DNA of 64,000 bases from Talpa occidentalis (GCF_014898055.3 NW_023603184.1:149548149-149612148), one strand, 5' to 3'. Shown: positions 23,791 through 35,164, counted from the stretch's first letter. Translations and numbers: made by a program. Notes: generated by a model not told the origin, from the sequence alone.

Positions 23791-26149
23791 AACGTCCACT
23801 TGAGCTTTTCTCTCTCCTCCTTTTCCTCGGCCTGGACGGGCCGGGGCACCGGTAACTCTGTGGTACCCCGAAGAGCTGCCGCGCCTCCCTGGGCCCCTGG
23901 CTGTGGCTCCTCCCTTCCGCCTCGGCCGGACCCGCAAGCGAGCGCCGTCCCGGAGCCCCGTAACCACAGAAACCGACTTTCAAACATGTTTTTTCCATCT
24001 TTTCCATTTTCCTTTTTTTTTCTTTAATCTTGAGTATTTTCACTTCCCAGTGGGGATGTGGCCTCCAGGCGCGGGAGGGCGGCGTCCTGCCTCGGCCCCT
24101 GTGTCCGTTGCTTGCGGGGGCTGCTCTGCCACCTGCTCTGCTCCTGGTTTCTCGGTACCCCCCGGTAAGGAGGGGTGATGATTCCGCATCGATTCCACTT
24201 TTCAAAATTGCTTAGAGTCTCTCTGCCCTGAGCGTGAGACCATTTGTGTTAAGCGTCCGGATTTCTCTGTTCTCCCCGGGTGAGGCTCGCTGGGTGCATT
24301 TGCTTTCTGTGAGCAAGGACTCGGGGTCAGGGAGTAACAACACGGGGTGACTAGAAGCCAGCCGGGGGCCGCCCAGGTTGGGGAGCTGCTGCCCGCCCTC
24401 AGCCACCCCCAGGGTGTCTGTCCCCCACAGCCGAGGTCAGGCGCCTGTGCTTGCACATCCCTAGTGTGCGGGGCCGGCCACGAACCTGTTTCCTGGGGTC
24501 CCGGGAGAGCAGCCCAGTCCCTGGTGAATGCCAAGGCAGAGCCGTCCTCCCGGGGGAGGGCAAACTACTTCATTCAAGGCAGGGCTTTTCCTGCACAGCC
24601 TGGAAGTGACTTCAGCAGAGACTGGTTTATGGTCACGACGCACGGTCACAGCTGCAAGGTCGGACCCTCTCCGGGGAGCGCGGGGACACACAACCATCTC
24701 TTCTCAGGTCATGCTGGCCCGGGAGCTCAGTGAGGCTCGCCTCGGGCAGCCTCCTGTTCTGAAGGGACAGAGCTGTGTCTCGTGGGCGAGTCCTGCTCCC
24801 TCCACTAGGGCGAGTGCCCCGGGGCAGGCGGTGCAGCACCCATGTGCCACCCCTGACACCAGTTCCCCAGCTAAAGGAAGGCCAGGCCCTCCGTGGCCAC
24901 ACGCAGGTGCTAGTCGCTGTTTCTTTTGCTGGTTGTATGTGGTATAAGCCAGTATTTCCCGAAGTGTCCTGTGGAACCTGACTCCCATGAGATGCTCTGA
25001 AAGACACAGCCTGGAGCGTGTGCAAACTGCACCCCCGGGGCCCGGGCATACGCAGGAACCACCCGTCACAGCAGCGACCTCCTGACATGAAGCCCGGGGA
25101 CCCCACGTGCCTGCCAGCCCTTTGGCAAGCATCCAAGTGCTTCTCCAGGGCTCTGGGCCACTGCAGGGCCATCACCATGCATTTGGGAAAATCTTGTGGT
25201 AGCCCGGGAGAGCCTCGTTTCCATGGTTTATCCAGCAACAGCTGGAAAACTCTGTAGCATCCTCACCTCTACCTGGGTGAGGAGTCAGGGAGCAAGTGAG
25301 ATTTCACTCCTGTGAACACGTGGGACAAGGCCCATAGGCGCCTGGGCGGGCTCAGCTTTGGAAGAGGCCCCAGGGGCCCTGGCTGGACAGGCCCAGCCTG
25401 CGGTGCCTTCAGCGCTCCCGCTGCGGCCGAGGCACCTGAGGTAGCATCGCACCTGAGGTGGTGTCTTCATGGGTCCTTTTTAAAACCCGTTGTTGCGTTT
25501 CCATCTTCACCACTCTCGGGAGAACGCCTCTCGCCGTCTGTGTTTGAAATCCATTGCAGCCAGCATTTTCCCAGGCCTGCTTCTGAGTTTCCCTGGAAGT
25601 TCCTTAGAGTTAGAAGTGCTCTCCACCTTCCTGAGGGCTGTGTGGCAGTTAATGAAGATACAGTAGTTTAGAAGGTGCACTTCAAAGTCATGTATTTTCC
25701 TGTAACCGACGCCTGTTAGGGCCTGGGCTTCTGTATGACTTGCATTTACCTACCTAAGGCCACACCATTAGTGGAAATTTACTCCTTTGTGTTCTGAAAG
25801 TCGAGAAGCAGCGCGTGTCATCGTGGCTGGTGTTTATAATTTACTCCCTGCTCAGCTGTTTACCCGTCGCCCCCCACACCCCGCCCCGTGCGTTGGTTTA
25901 GGTTTAACTCCGACTTTCCACCCAGCAACAGGAGCAGAGCCCAGAACATATTGATTTGATTTTTACCAAAACTAGAATGAGACATAATACCGTAGAAGTG
26001 AATTACATGTTACTTAGAATAAAACCTTTAACTTTCTTACATCTACACTCACCACCACCCTCCCTTAGTGAGAAAGTGTTCTTTTAACAGAAAAAACGCT
26101 CCGTGAGCCCCGTGGAGGCCGCTCCCTGCACAGCAGCCCTCTGCTGTCG

Positions 26150-26670
26150 GGTGACAAACAACCTTGCTAGGTCGCTTTGATGCTGCAGATCAGATTTTGC
26201 CATCGAGAAAATCTATAAGCTATCCAGAGCCGATCGGAAGCCATTTATGCTTTAATCTACTGACGCTTCCATCCCTGTCTCAGAACCACACTCATTGCGG
26301 CTTATCTATCTCTGATGTGTTGTCCTGTTCCTCTCCTTCCTTGTCTCTTCTCTCCCTCACCCATCGCCCCCAAAAATCCATTGTGCAAATTGATTTGGAG
26401 ATCAGCCTTGATGAAACACGAGTATTTAGCCCTCGCAGCTCAGTGCCGCGGTGTTATTAGCTCCTCCTGATTATCTGGATGTGCGAGCCGGAGCTGCCAC
26501 GTCGGCTTGGAGAGGTGTGCAGAGATTAACTGGGGGCTCTGCAGCCGTTTGTCACACAAATAGCAGCGCCAGTAAACTGAAAAACGATCAATCATTTTTC
26601 TCAAGATTGAAACCTTTTATCAGTTGTGTCAGTTTCATTATTCAATAAACGATTAGTAGCAGCCACCGTC
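26150..26670. promoter_or_regulatory. Conserved-looking non-coding block with PBX/HOX-like motif
   Basis: Repeat-free AT-rich sequence holds CATTTATGCTTTAATC near 26242, GTGCAAATTGATTTGG near 26384, TTATTAGCTCC near 26455, ATCAATCA (26587-26594, a PBX/HOX-type word), TTTTATCAGTTG and CAATAAACGATTAG near 26643. It looks like a two-part enhancer with a C/T-rich middle at about 26270-26370. Confidence 0.42.
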
Positions 26671-27417
26671 ACTTAGTCCTCCACTGTTAGCATCCAGAGC
26701 CCCTGCCGCGGGGCGGCCCCCCCACCCCTGCAGTGAACACCCTCCGTGCCCACCTCTGGGCAGAGCTCATGCTGGACTCGCCAGGCACTGCCATTGACAG
26801 AGTGACAGGGACAGTGTCTGACACGCGTCTTCCAGTTTTTCGCAGGGTGCTTTGACATGCCGTTGTGAGAACAGTCCGTGGTGGGCATTTTTCCTTCACC
26901 TGCCATTGGACCTTTTATTGAAAATACTTCTGCCCTTGGACTGAGATGGGGAGGTGGGGTTGTCCTTACTTGCACCTAAGTCACTGCTGTCAGCCCTTTG
27001 GCTGCCTGTCCAGACTGCCTGTCCATCCTCAAGCCCAGGTACCTGGAGGAAGGATGGAAGATGGAGCTGGCTGGCAGGTGCCGGACCTCTGGAGAGGTGA
27101 CACTGATCAAGTTCGGGCACTACCCCCTGAAACCTGGCACAGACCCTCAGTCACGTCATTGTGGGTCATTACTGCCCTGATGCTTTTTTCTCGAAAGTTT
27201 GCATGATCTGCATGCTTGTCCGAATGTCACTTGCCTCCCTCCCACCCCTCCCACCTGCCACTCCCAAAGAATTAGAAAAGAAGGAGATAATAAAAGAAAA
27301 CTCCCCAGCAGCGCGTATGTGGTGTAGATTCATGTACAACACCAAGGCTGACAGTTAAGCACCTTGAAACCATCAAGCCGTGAACTCAGCGGTTCTATGA
27401 AATATGTGAGTTGGGTA

Positions 27418-27745
27418 CAGGCAGACCTCAGTGTGTTGTGATTCGCAGACACTACTTTGTGAAAAACCAAAGGTGTGTGGCCACCTTCATCCATCAAGTG
27501 TATCAGAAACAGTTTTCCAACAGCTGGACGATGGTTGGGTATTTTTAATAATAAGCTATTTTTAATTAAGGCATGTATATTGTCTTGTCAACATCATGCT
27601 ATGGCACACTTAACAGACCACATTATAGGGGAAACATGACTTGTGTCTGCATCACGAAAGCAAAAACCTTGAGTGAGCTGTTTCGTGATACCCACTTTAC
27701 TGCGGTGGCCTGAAACTGAACCACTATCTCTCCAATGTATGCCTG
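27418..27745 (+). mobile_element. Non-autonomous Tigger1 DNA transposon (internally deleted, 328 bp)
   Basis: Ends are CAGGCAGACCTC and ...GTATGCCTG, inverted and flanked by TA on each side (27416-27417 and 27746-27747), as for Tc1/mariner-type transposons. The left part follows the Tigger1 5' terminal region through TTCCAACAGC near 27525. It then jumps directly to the 3' end (GATGGTTGGGTATTTTTAAT, TTTTTAATTAAGGCATGTA, ACTGCGGTGGCCTGAAACTG). The whole transposase gene is absent, so it could only have moved with a transposase supplied from elsewhere. It is a fossil. Confidence 0.85.
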
Positions 27746-28669
27746 TATTCCTTTTTCTTATAATTTATTGGGGGTTTTGCGTGTATAATAGGCTTTGGTG
27801 AGAATATCTAATGGTGACCTCATATCTTATGCCCAGGTGAAATATATCTATTCTGGACAGTTATCTTCTGCATGCATTGGTGATTACAACCTTCTTTTTC
27901 TTAATTCATAACTTTCCTATTCCTCTCTAAGAGGAGGAGCTGATTTTCTCTCCTGCCCATGGGTGCCACTTGAGAACTTGAGACCATCCTTGAGTTCACA
28001 CCTTCCCAGAGTAGGTCACTGACACAGGGGGCAGCTTAGAAGGACCCCAGCTCAGCATGACTGCCACCTTTATTTTTATTAAACTCTGTCACTTTTGCTA
28101 TAAACATGGTTTTGTGTTGAGCAGAAGCTGGCATCTAAATGCAACATTCCCGCAAACATTTTTTTCAGTGGATCAAAGCTCATTCCTTAATCATTAAAAG
28201 TTAATACTGAAAGTTAGTTGGAAAAATGTTCAAACATGGTATATTTTGGATAAAGAGACATTGTACTCCACTAACTGAAGAAAAATAGTTTCAAGGTCAA
28301 CAATTCCAAATGCAATACACAGAGGCAGCACAGTGCCCCAAAGACATGACCTTGGTAAATGATTGTCGCTAAAGAAGATTGGTTAACAAGCATACTCTGA
28401 AAACCATCTTCACAATCATAAATTAAACAACACGTCCTTGAGCACAGCTGCCACTGGGATAGGTGCTCAAGCTATGGAGAATTTTACTGTGTGTGTGACA
28501 CCTACTGTTTTTGATACACCAGGATTTCTAGTTGTCTTTCATTTGTAAGAGTTGATTTAATAATGAGATAGGTGGTTAGGTAGTAGTTGTATAAAATATT
28601 CTTTTCATTGGGTAATGCTACTCCTGGCATTTTTTTCTAAGGAAAGAACTTAAATGATTGAGAAGAAAA

Positions 28670-29422
28670 AATACATATTCCTGCTCAAATGGGGCTTATT
28701 GTTTAATAGACTTTATTTTCTAGAAAAATTTAAGACTAGAAACATTGAAGAGATGGTGTAGATAATTCCCATACCCCCACACACTCAAACTCATCCACAT
28801 AGCATTCTCTGTTTTTTACAATTAATGAACCAGTATTGGTATATTGTTAGTAACTAATGTCTGTACCTTATTCCAGTTTCCTTAGTTTTTACCTAATATA
28901 TACTCTAGAATCTCCTCCAGGTTGCCACGTGACATTGAGTCATCATATCCCCTTCAGTTTGCAGGGCTGGGATAGTTTCTCAGCCTTTCTTTGTTTTTGA
29001 TGACCTTAAGAATTTCAAGGACTCCCTGTCAGGCATATTGTAGGGTGCTCCTCTGTGGGAATTTGTCTTACGTATTTTTCAGAGTTAGTGTGATCTTATG
29101 GGTTTGGAGGAGGAAGACTGTTGAAGAAGCATTTTCATCCCATACTATCAAGGGCACATCTAACAACATGATTAATGTCTGTGAGTGCTGCCCTTGATCA
29201 CCTGGCTCCAGGTTCTTCCTCTGTAAGTGACTCCTTTACCAATCCCGCCTGTACACTGTCTCCTTTGAGAGGACTCTATACACAGCCTCCACTTACAGGA
29301 TGGGGAGTTATGCTCCCCTCCTTTAGAGTGGGATATCTACACATATTATTTGGAGTTCTGCATGGAAGATTTGTCTCGTCTCCCTATTAACTTATTCCAC
29401 TACTTATTTCGTCTGTATGAAT
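28670..29422. repeat. Ancient L1 fragment, left part
   Basis: The stretch matches a remembered L1M-type consensus in many anchors: CTGTCAGGCATATTGTAGGG, TTATGGGTTTGGAGGAGGAA, TATCAAGGGCACATCTAACA, GATCACCTGGCTCCAGG, GGATGGGGAGTTATGCTCCC, and ATTATTTGGAGTTCTGCATG. It continues at 29572 after a later insertion. Orientation relative to L1 coding sequence is not certain. The left border is approximate. Confidence 0.7.
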
Positions 29423-29430
29423 ACTTGGAT

Positions 29431-29571
29431 TGTTTGTTTGTTTGTTTGTTTGTTTGTTTGTTTGTTTGTTTGTTTGTTTAGAGAAAGAAAAAGTTTATTA
29501 AGGAGAAGAAGGAGCAGAAATTAAGTGGGACTCCCAGGCCGGCGGAACCAGGCTAGGGAGGGGAAGGCAAC
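29431..29571 (-). mobile_element. Short retroposed insertion with (TTTG)n tail, nested in L1
   Basis: The 8-bp host sequence ACTTGGAT is duplicated at 29423-29430 and 29572-29579. Between them, read on the minus strand, are about 92 bp of unique sequence ending with TTAATAAACTTTTTCTTTCT, then an (AAAC)n tail of 49 bp (seen on + as TGTT repeats, 29431-29479). The poly-A-signal-like AATAAA just before the tail, plus target duplication, mark a 5'-truncated, L1-mobilised copy of a polyadenylated RNA. The source RNA is not recognised; the 3' end of an LTR-type transcript is possible. Confidence 0.75.
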
Positions 29572-29960
29572 ACTTGGATATTTATTTTATATGTTAGGGT
29601 TATACTTTATTTTTTGCTCAACTTGTTCGCAAGTTGGCCTTGGGAGGTCTTTCAGTAGGTTCCTGTACCATTTTGTCAGGCCCTCTCCGCATCAGGATGG
29701 TTTTGTTTATTTTAGCATTGCCTTACTTCCTAGAATTGCAAGATGCCCCAGACTCATCTTAGGTATCTCCTGTCCCAGTCCTAGAATCAGCCATTTCTCC
29801 CAAGACCACAGGTTCTTTTTATTGGAGAATGGTGGCAGACACCACACCTGGTTGCTTCTGGAGTGCCGTGGCTTCTTGGCCCACTCAGCCATCACAACAG
29901 AGACAGGAAACATAGACGTGAATACTCACGTGTGTATATGCCCACATCTATCAATATTTC
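29572..29960. repeat. Ancient L1 fragment, right part
   Basis: It continues the 28670 fragment directly: ATATTTATTTTATATG, GGGTTATACTTTATTTTTTG, AGATGCCCCAGACTCATCTT, CAGTCCTAGAATCAGCCATT and TTTTTATTGGAGAATGGTGG all match the same remembered consensus in order. 29960-30199 may be more L1 but I could not anchor it. Confidence 0.7.
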
Positions 29961-30209
29961 TGTAGGGAACCATCTGTGCCTACATTTAGTTAAACAAAAT
30001 ATAGAATTTTTAACAGCATAACATTGGAAATAACTATTTGGCAGTAAAGAGTGGCTACACTATGAGGTGCTAACTCCACAATGCAGCTGTTGAAGGGACA
30101 ATTGTGTTGAAAACTATAGTAACGTAACACCTTATGTTCAAGAGCAATACAGGTCTCTGGTTGGGGCTGTACTTGGGATAATTACATGTGACATGGATGA
30201 GAACTTTCA

Positions 30210-30554
30210 CGGGGCCTCCCCAGTGGCGCAGCGGGTTGAGCACAGCTCTGTGAAGCTGTCCACAGCCTCTGCAGTGCAGGTTCGGTTCCCGGCCGGCCAG
30301 GGAGATACCCACATGGCACGGCAGACCTCTCCTGTCATGCCTGCTGCTCTCCTCAGCAGTGTATTTCAGTCCGTCTGCCTGTTCTGCTCCCCACTCTGTC
30401 TCTGGTGAATCCTCTCACCCTCCTGTGCCTCTGGCCTGTACTCCAACTATTATATAAATAAAAAATAAAAAAGATAAATCTTTTTTGAAAAATAGGTAAG
30501 AAAGGAGGGGGGAGGGAGGGAGGGAGGAAGAAAGGAAGGGAGGAAGGAAAGAAA
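30210..30554 (+). repeat. tRNA-derived SINE (camelid Vic-like) with expanded GGAA-rich tail
   Basis: GGGGCCTCCCCAGTGGCGCA starts the copy. The B box GGTTCGGTTCCCGG is near 30280-30293. The body ends in ATAAATAAAAAATAAAAAAG near 30474, followed by about 60 bp of purine tract made of GGGA and GGAA units (30493-30554). A 10-bp target duplication AGAACTTTCA (30200-30209 and 30555-30564) encloses body and purine tract, so the tract grew from the original A-tail. Confidence 0.88.
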
Positions 30555-31259
30555 AGAACTTTCATGGGGAAAAAGAAAGAATCATCACATGGGTCATGGT
30601 TTACTCTTAATGTGAAACTAACATGACATCACCTCCGCTTCTGTAACTGTTAGTCTTCCAGTGAGTTCTTGCCGGAAACAGCAAAGTTGGTGTGTTCAGA
30701 GTATTCTTAAATGAAAGAAATAGGACATTTGTTCTTATTTTGTAGTGTCAGCGCTGTAGTGTTTTTCCTTGCAAACAAGCTGTCCTCGCTTCATCTTCCA
30801 CAATAACCAAGGAACTGGCTCAAAAGTCGTGAAGTTGTGGTTAAAGCAGTTGTGTGGGGGAAATCTGCTAGTGTTTAAAGGCATGTATTTCCATAATAGC
30901 AAGAAGCAGCAAATGTTTAGAATTCTTCTATCATTTCTCCACTCTGATCTTGTACGTGATTGATTAAATAAATGCCACGGATCCTATGGCTTCCATAATT
31001 TCTCCAGCCACACAGCAGAATGCCATTGGGAATTTCCCATGAAATCCTTGCTTAATACAAAGCGTTAAAAGAGTTTTCTAGAAGGTATTTTCCCCAGTCT
31101 TCTCAGTGTCAGGTGGCCACATGGAAGGGGAACGTGATTGACTGAATAACCCTGAAGCATCTCATTTCAATAGGGCAGTTGTGGGAAGTCAGCTACAAAG
31201 ATGGCAGATCAAATGCGGGTCTGCCATTGTTGAGGCTGGTGGTCCAGTGATCACAGCCC

Positions 31260-31400
31260 CTCAATTACAGCCCTGCCGGCCAGCACGAGCAGAAGCCATT
31301 AAATAATTATGCCTTTGATTAGTTGCTTTAACTGGCCATTGCCTTTGAAATATGATAGCACAATTTGGAGTTTTATTAAAAAACTATTTTTTCTGGAATG
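31260..31400. promoter_or_regulatory. Conserved-looking AT-rich block
   Basis: CATTAAATAATTATGCCTTT (near 31296), GATTAGTTGC and CATTGCCTTTG repeats lie in repeat-free sequence. TTTATTAAAAAACTATTTTT follows. Texture fits a non-coding element; untested. Confidence 0.33.
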
Positions 31401-31829
31401 GTTGAGGAAGATCTTGTGTTTAAAAAAAAAAAAAAAATCCAAAAAAGGCCTGTAATGTGTTCTGTTCGGGGAGACTAAGGAAGGAGAAAAGAAGAAAAAA
31501 AAGACAAATGTTTCCCATTATCACTCATGGCTGAGTTCGGAAGCCCAAGGTGGTCCCCGAGAGCCGGAGCTCTCCCCGCTTGGCTTGTCCCCTGACAGAG
31601 CAGGGAGCTGGCCCTCCCCCTGGGGGGCAGGGGGCGCGCTTCTGCTGCCCACCTGGGTGAGCACACCTGCACGCCTCTCCCAAGGGGCATTTCGCAGGCA
31701 CCATCCCCTCTGAGAAGGTAGGGGAAGAAGTTTCCAGCGCTTGTTGACAGAGGTCTCATCTGCAGCATTGAATGTCACCAAACTAAAACATCCCTTCAAA
31801 AACTTACCGTGGAGGGGTACCCTCCTTAA

Positions 31830-32300
31830 CTCAGGCCTCATTTTAGTGCCCGTTAAAAGTTATTCTCTTGGTGTCAGACTGAAATACCCAATTAATTTTG
31901 GGTCCACTTGAACCCTGGCTCTGTAGCTCAGTGTGTTTCTCAGCCACAAGGCAAAGCGGCTCTGCCTAATTGGAACTTCTGGTTTCATGGCGGACCCTGG
32001 AGTTTTCGCTTCATTTTTGTTCTGTCTGTTTTCCGAGGTTAATGGTATTTTCTGTGCTTGTCTCCGTGAGCCCACTGCACAAGCCTTTGGCCCTTTTCAA
32101 ATCTTAAGCACTTAAAAGAGCCACCGATATGGAAATTGTATTTGCTGTAAAGAGAGCCGTTTTGAGTTGCTGGAAATTGGGGTAAAATTTCCTAAGGGTC
32201 GATTACTCATCTCGGAGTTTTATTTAGTTCGCTCTTACAGCTTCTGCCGCCGTGGCTTCCAGTCGTGAAGACACCAGTCTTGCTGGAAACTCGTAGGGAC
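31830..32300. promoter_or_regulatory. Conserved-looking AT-balanced block
   Basis: Contains CCCAATTAATTTTGGG (near 31888), CCTAATTGGAAC (near 31966), GGTTAATGGTATTTTC and GTCGATTACTC (near 32198). No repeat recognised. An enhancer is possible; the call rests on composition and motif content. Confidence 0.35.
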
Positions 32301-33072
32301 GAAGTTATTTTACTTCCTGAGCACCCGCCCTGCATTTGCCTGGTTCTGTTTAATCCTTTCAAAGGCCCTTTTCACGCGCGTTCCAACGCAACCGCTCTGC
32401 GTGGCGGCCGCTGGGATGATGTCAGGCCCCTTCGCAGCTGACGTGGTGACTTTATGTGGTGGCCAAGTCCTCGGGGTTGCTTCTTAAGAAAAAAGTCCAC
32501 TGCCTTTTTGTAAGGGGTCAACGCCGTGATGCGGTCTTGTGCGCAAATGACCGTTCGGGTGGCCAGCGCACGTGGGTCTTGCCCACTCGCGGTGCCCGCC
32601 AACCCACGCCCTGGCCTGCACACGGCCTGGAGGGCCCAAAGCCTGTGGCAGAGGACTCAGGTCGGTGGCCCCAAGCCAGTGGCACCTGCAAAGGTGTGGC
32701 AATGCCCTGGGCCGTGCCCGCCAACAGGTGCAGCCTCCTCAGGGTGAGTCGCGGCCCTCGCCTCCTCCCCCCACGTGTGAGATGTTCCTGCGAGGGGGCG
32801 CCCCTCTTCCGCCCACCCCACCCCTTGGGCAGGAAGGCCATCCTATTCTCTAATTGACTCTGAGGCCTGCGCACTCATCTCCCGCGCTCGCCAGGACGTA
32901 ATTCCTGCCATGAGCAGCCAGTATGGCTGACGAGGCCTGGGCCTGCTGCTAGTCAGCTCTCTCAGGAATATTTATACACTCAACAAAGCACTGTCAGAGG
33001 AGACGGGGAGACGTTTGCAGCATCTTGGCCTCCGCCGATGGAGGGTCGGGACTGGCCACTCCTTGGAGCTCC

Positions 33073-33087
33073 TCAGCAGAGGGCGCG
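33073..33087 (+). promoter_or_regulatory. CTCF-like motif
   Basis: TCAGCAGAGGGCGCG is close to the CTCF core (CCAGCAGAGGGCGC), with one mismatch in the leading CC. It sits at the left edge of the tandem-repeat and candidate-LTR zone. Confidence 0.4.
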
Positions 33088-33120
33088 CGTCGCCCTTCAG
33101 AAGAGCCTTGCCTTGGAACC

Positions 33121-33146
33121 TGTGTGTGTGTGTGTGTGTGTGTGTG
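33121..33146. repeat. (TG)n microsatellite
   Basis: An uninterrupted TG dinucleotide run of 13 units, preceded by the similar CTGTG. Likely polymorphic in length. Confidence 0.95.
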
Positions 33147-33494
33147 GCCAGGCCCCGGCGGGCCCTCCACGGAGCAGCAGGAATAGGACGTTCTTCTGAG
33201 CCCTGCAGAAAGCAGCGGGCTCCAGAAACAAGGGCGTCAGTCGTGGCACTGACTAACTGAGCTCCCGCAGCTGGCAGCAGCCATGCTCAGGCCTCCCTCA
33301 GTCTCCTGGCAAAAAGACGGGTCATAACTGTGAGGGGTCCAGTGTATCTTGCTGGGCCTCAGTTTGGTCACAGAACGTGTAATCTCAGACGCCTCATAGA
33401 GATGAGCTGTGAATTCAGTTCACACCAGGCTTTCTTCTTCAGATGAGCAGCTTGGGGTGCACGGGAGGGACACCCGGCAAGTGGTGGGACTGCG

Positions 33495-33688
33495 CCCACT
33501 TGTGTGGCAGACACGCACCTGTGTGACACACTCACCTGTGTGACACCTATGGCAGCGCCCACCTGTGTAGCAGCCACTCACCTGTGCGGCAGCACTCTCC
33601 TGTGTGGCAGCCACTCACCTGTGTGACACACTCACCTGTGTGACATTCACCTGTGTGGCAGCCACTCACCTGTGTGGCAGTGCCCACA
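33495..33688. repeat. Minisatellite built on a CACCTGTGTGRCA core
   Basis: About ten copies of a CTCACCTGTGTGACA- or CTCACCTGTGTGGCAG-type unit occur head to tail, with spacing of 15 to 21 bp and two main variants (GACACA and GGCAGCCA endings). The variants are arranged in blocks rather than at random, as expected of unequal exchange. Every unit holds an E-box-like CACCTG, so the array is also a dense run of potential E2A/ZEB or SNAI sites. Confidence 0.9.
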
Positions 33689-33888
33689 GTGCGTCTTGCA
33701 TCTGGCTGCCAGAAAACCCCTGGACTGTGAGAGGGTGAGGATCGCGCTTTCAGGAAGGGGGCGTCCAGAACCTGCAGTCTTCGGCTCATCAGCCCGTCCT
33801 ACTGTTACAGAGCAACCCCGATATGAAATGGGTTTCCTGACTGTGGGTCCTCACCCGTGTGCTTAAAGGGGACTTATGAATACTCCAC

Positions 33889-34268
33889 TGCACACACACA
33901 CAAAAGGTTGATAAAAGGCTTATTTACAAGAGAAGAGGAAATGGGAAATGAATAACTCGAGGAGAAAATGAGGGAGATAAGTACGTAAATGCATCCTACC
34001 CGTTCCGCTGACCTGGAATCCCAGTGACCCGCCGAGGTGGCGAAAAAGCGAGCACACTGCGTGGCCAAGAGGGCGATCCCCGCCCCTCCCAGCCACATAG
34101 CCGGTTAAATACTCAAACAGAGAACATAGTTGCCTAACTCCGCCCTCCAGTCCTCGCAACCTTCCCTTTGGTGATATGGGATTTGTAGTTCCCAGTGTCT
34201 CGATGGAGCGGGGGTGGTGTCCACAAAGCCTGTGTGGAGTTTGCTCATGACAGCCTTTCCCCCTAACA
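33889..34268 (-). mobile_element. Candidate solo LTR of an endogenous retrovirus
   Basis: On the minus strand the segment starts TGTTAGGGGGAAAGG and ends GTGTGTGTGCA, giving TG...CA ends over 380 bp. The flanks are GTAG and GTGG, a 4-bp duplication with one mismatch. Inside, on the same strand, are a ZNF143-like ACTACAAATCCCA, a TATA-like GTATTTAACC, GGGAGGGGCGGGG, and AATAAG near the 3' end. Size, order and ends fit an LTR promoter unit. No internal retroviral sequence is present. I could not assign a family; a chance promoter-like stretch is the alternative. Confidence 0.42.
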
Positions 34269-34789
34269 CTACTGGTCACCTCTCTTGTCCTCGCGGGCCA
34301 TTCTCACGCCACTGCCTTTCTGTCCCCTCCCAGGTGAAATCCTGGTAGTCAAGTCAGAGTTGTGAGCAATAAACTAGTGACAAATCAAAACAAATCAGTC
34401 TGTATTTAAAGGGGGGAAAGAATTTTATTTTTAAGATTGAATTTTTAATTAGATTAAACACTACTGAGAAAACGTAATCTTTTGAGCTAATCCACAAGAC
34501 GTCATCAAGAATCACCGCCTGTTCCCCAGGCCTGCCAGCCAGGTGCCCACAGCGCGAGGCGGTCAGTTGAGCAGCCATGTGGCTGGTGGCAGAGGCCCCC
34601 CGGGTCCGCTCTGCTCACGGGCCGTGTCTCAGGTCCCGCAGAAGCGGACCAGGCAGCAGCTCTGCACAGAACCTGCGGCGTTGTCGGCGATCGTGTGACT
34701 GTGTTTTCTCATTGAGATGCTGCTTGCAAGTGGACGCAGAGAGATCAGCACCCTAGGAGACAGATGCGCCCATCAGAGCCTGGGCATCA

Positions 34790-34920
34790 GCCAGAAAAGG
34801 CCCATTTGTTTAAGAGTAAGAAAGAGGCCTGACACTTTACACATTCAAATTGATTATTTCATCAATAGGTTAATAGAAAAACCAGGCTGCGGGTTCACTT
34901 CCCGCTTACACACCTTTCGG
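34790..34920. promoter_or_regulatory. Conserved-looking AT-rich block
   Basis: CATTCAAATTGATTATTTCA (34843) and AATAGGTTAATAG are repeat-free. Short and bounded by GC-rich DNA; the call is from texture. Confidence 0.3.
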
Positions 34921-35164
34921 TAATAGGAGACCAGAGGATGAAAAATGCAGGATGCGGCATGGAAGAGGCTCCCAGTGCTGGAGGCCCCTCCCGGAAGGGC
35001 CCAGCCCGCGCGGCCTATTTATATGTAAATGCTGTGGAAGGAGGGGCAGCTCCAGGAGTGCAGTCTCTGCAGCTTCCACTTCTCTAACTTGTGAAAGGGG
35101 AACCAAGACGCCATGGCTTCAGCTGGTGAAATAATTAAGCACACCCTTAATTCTTTTTCTTTGT

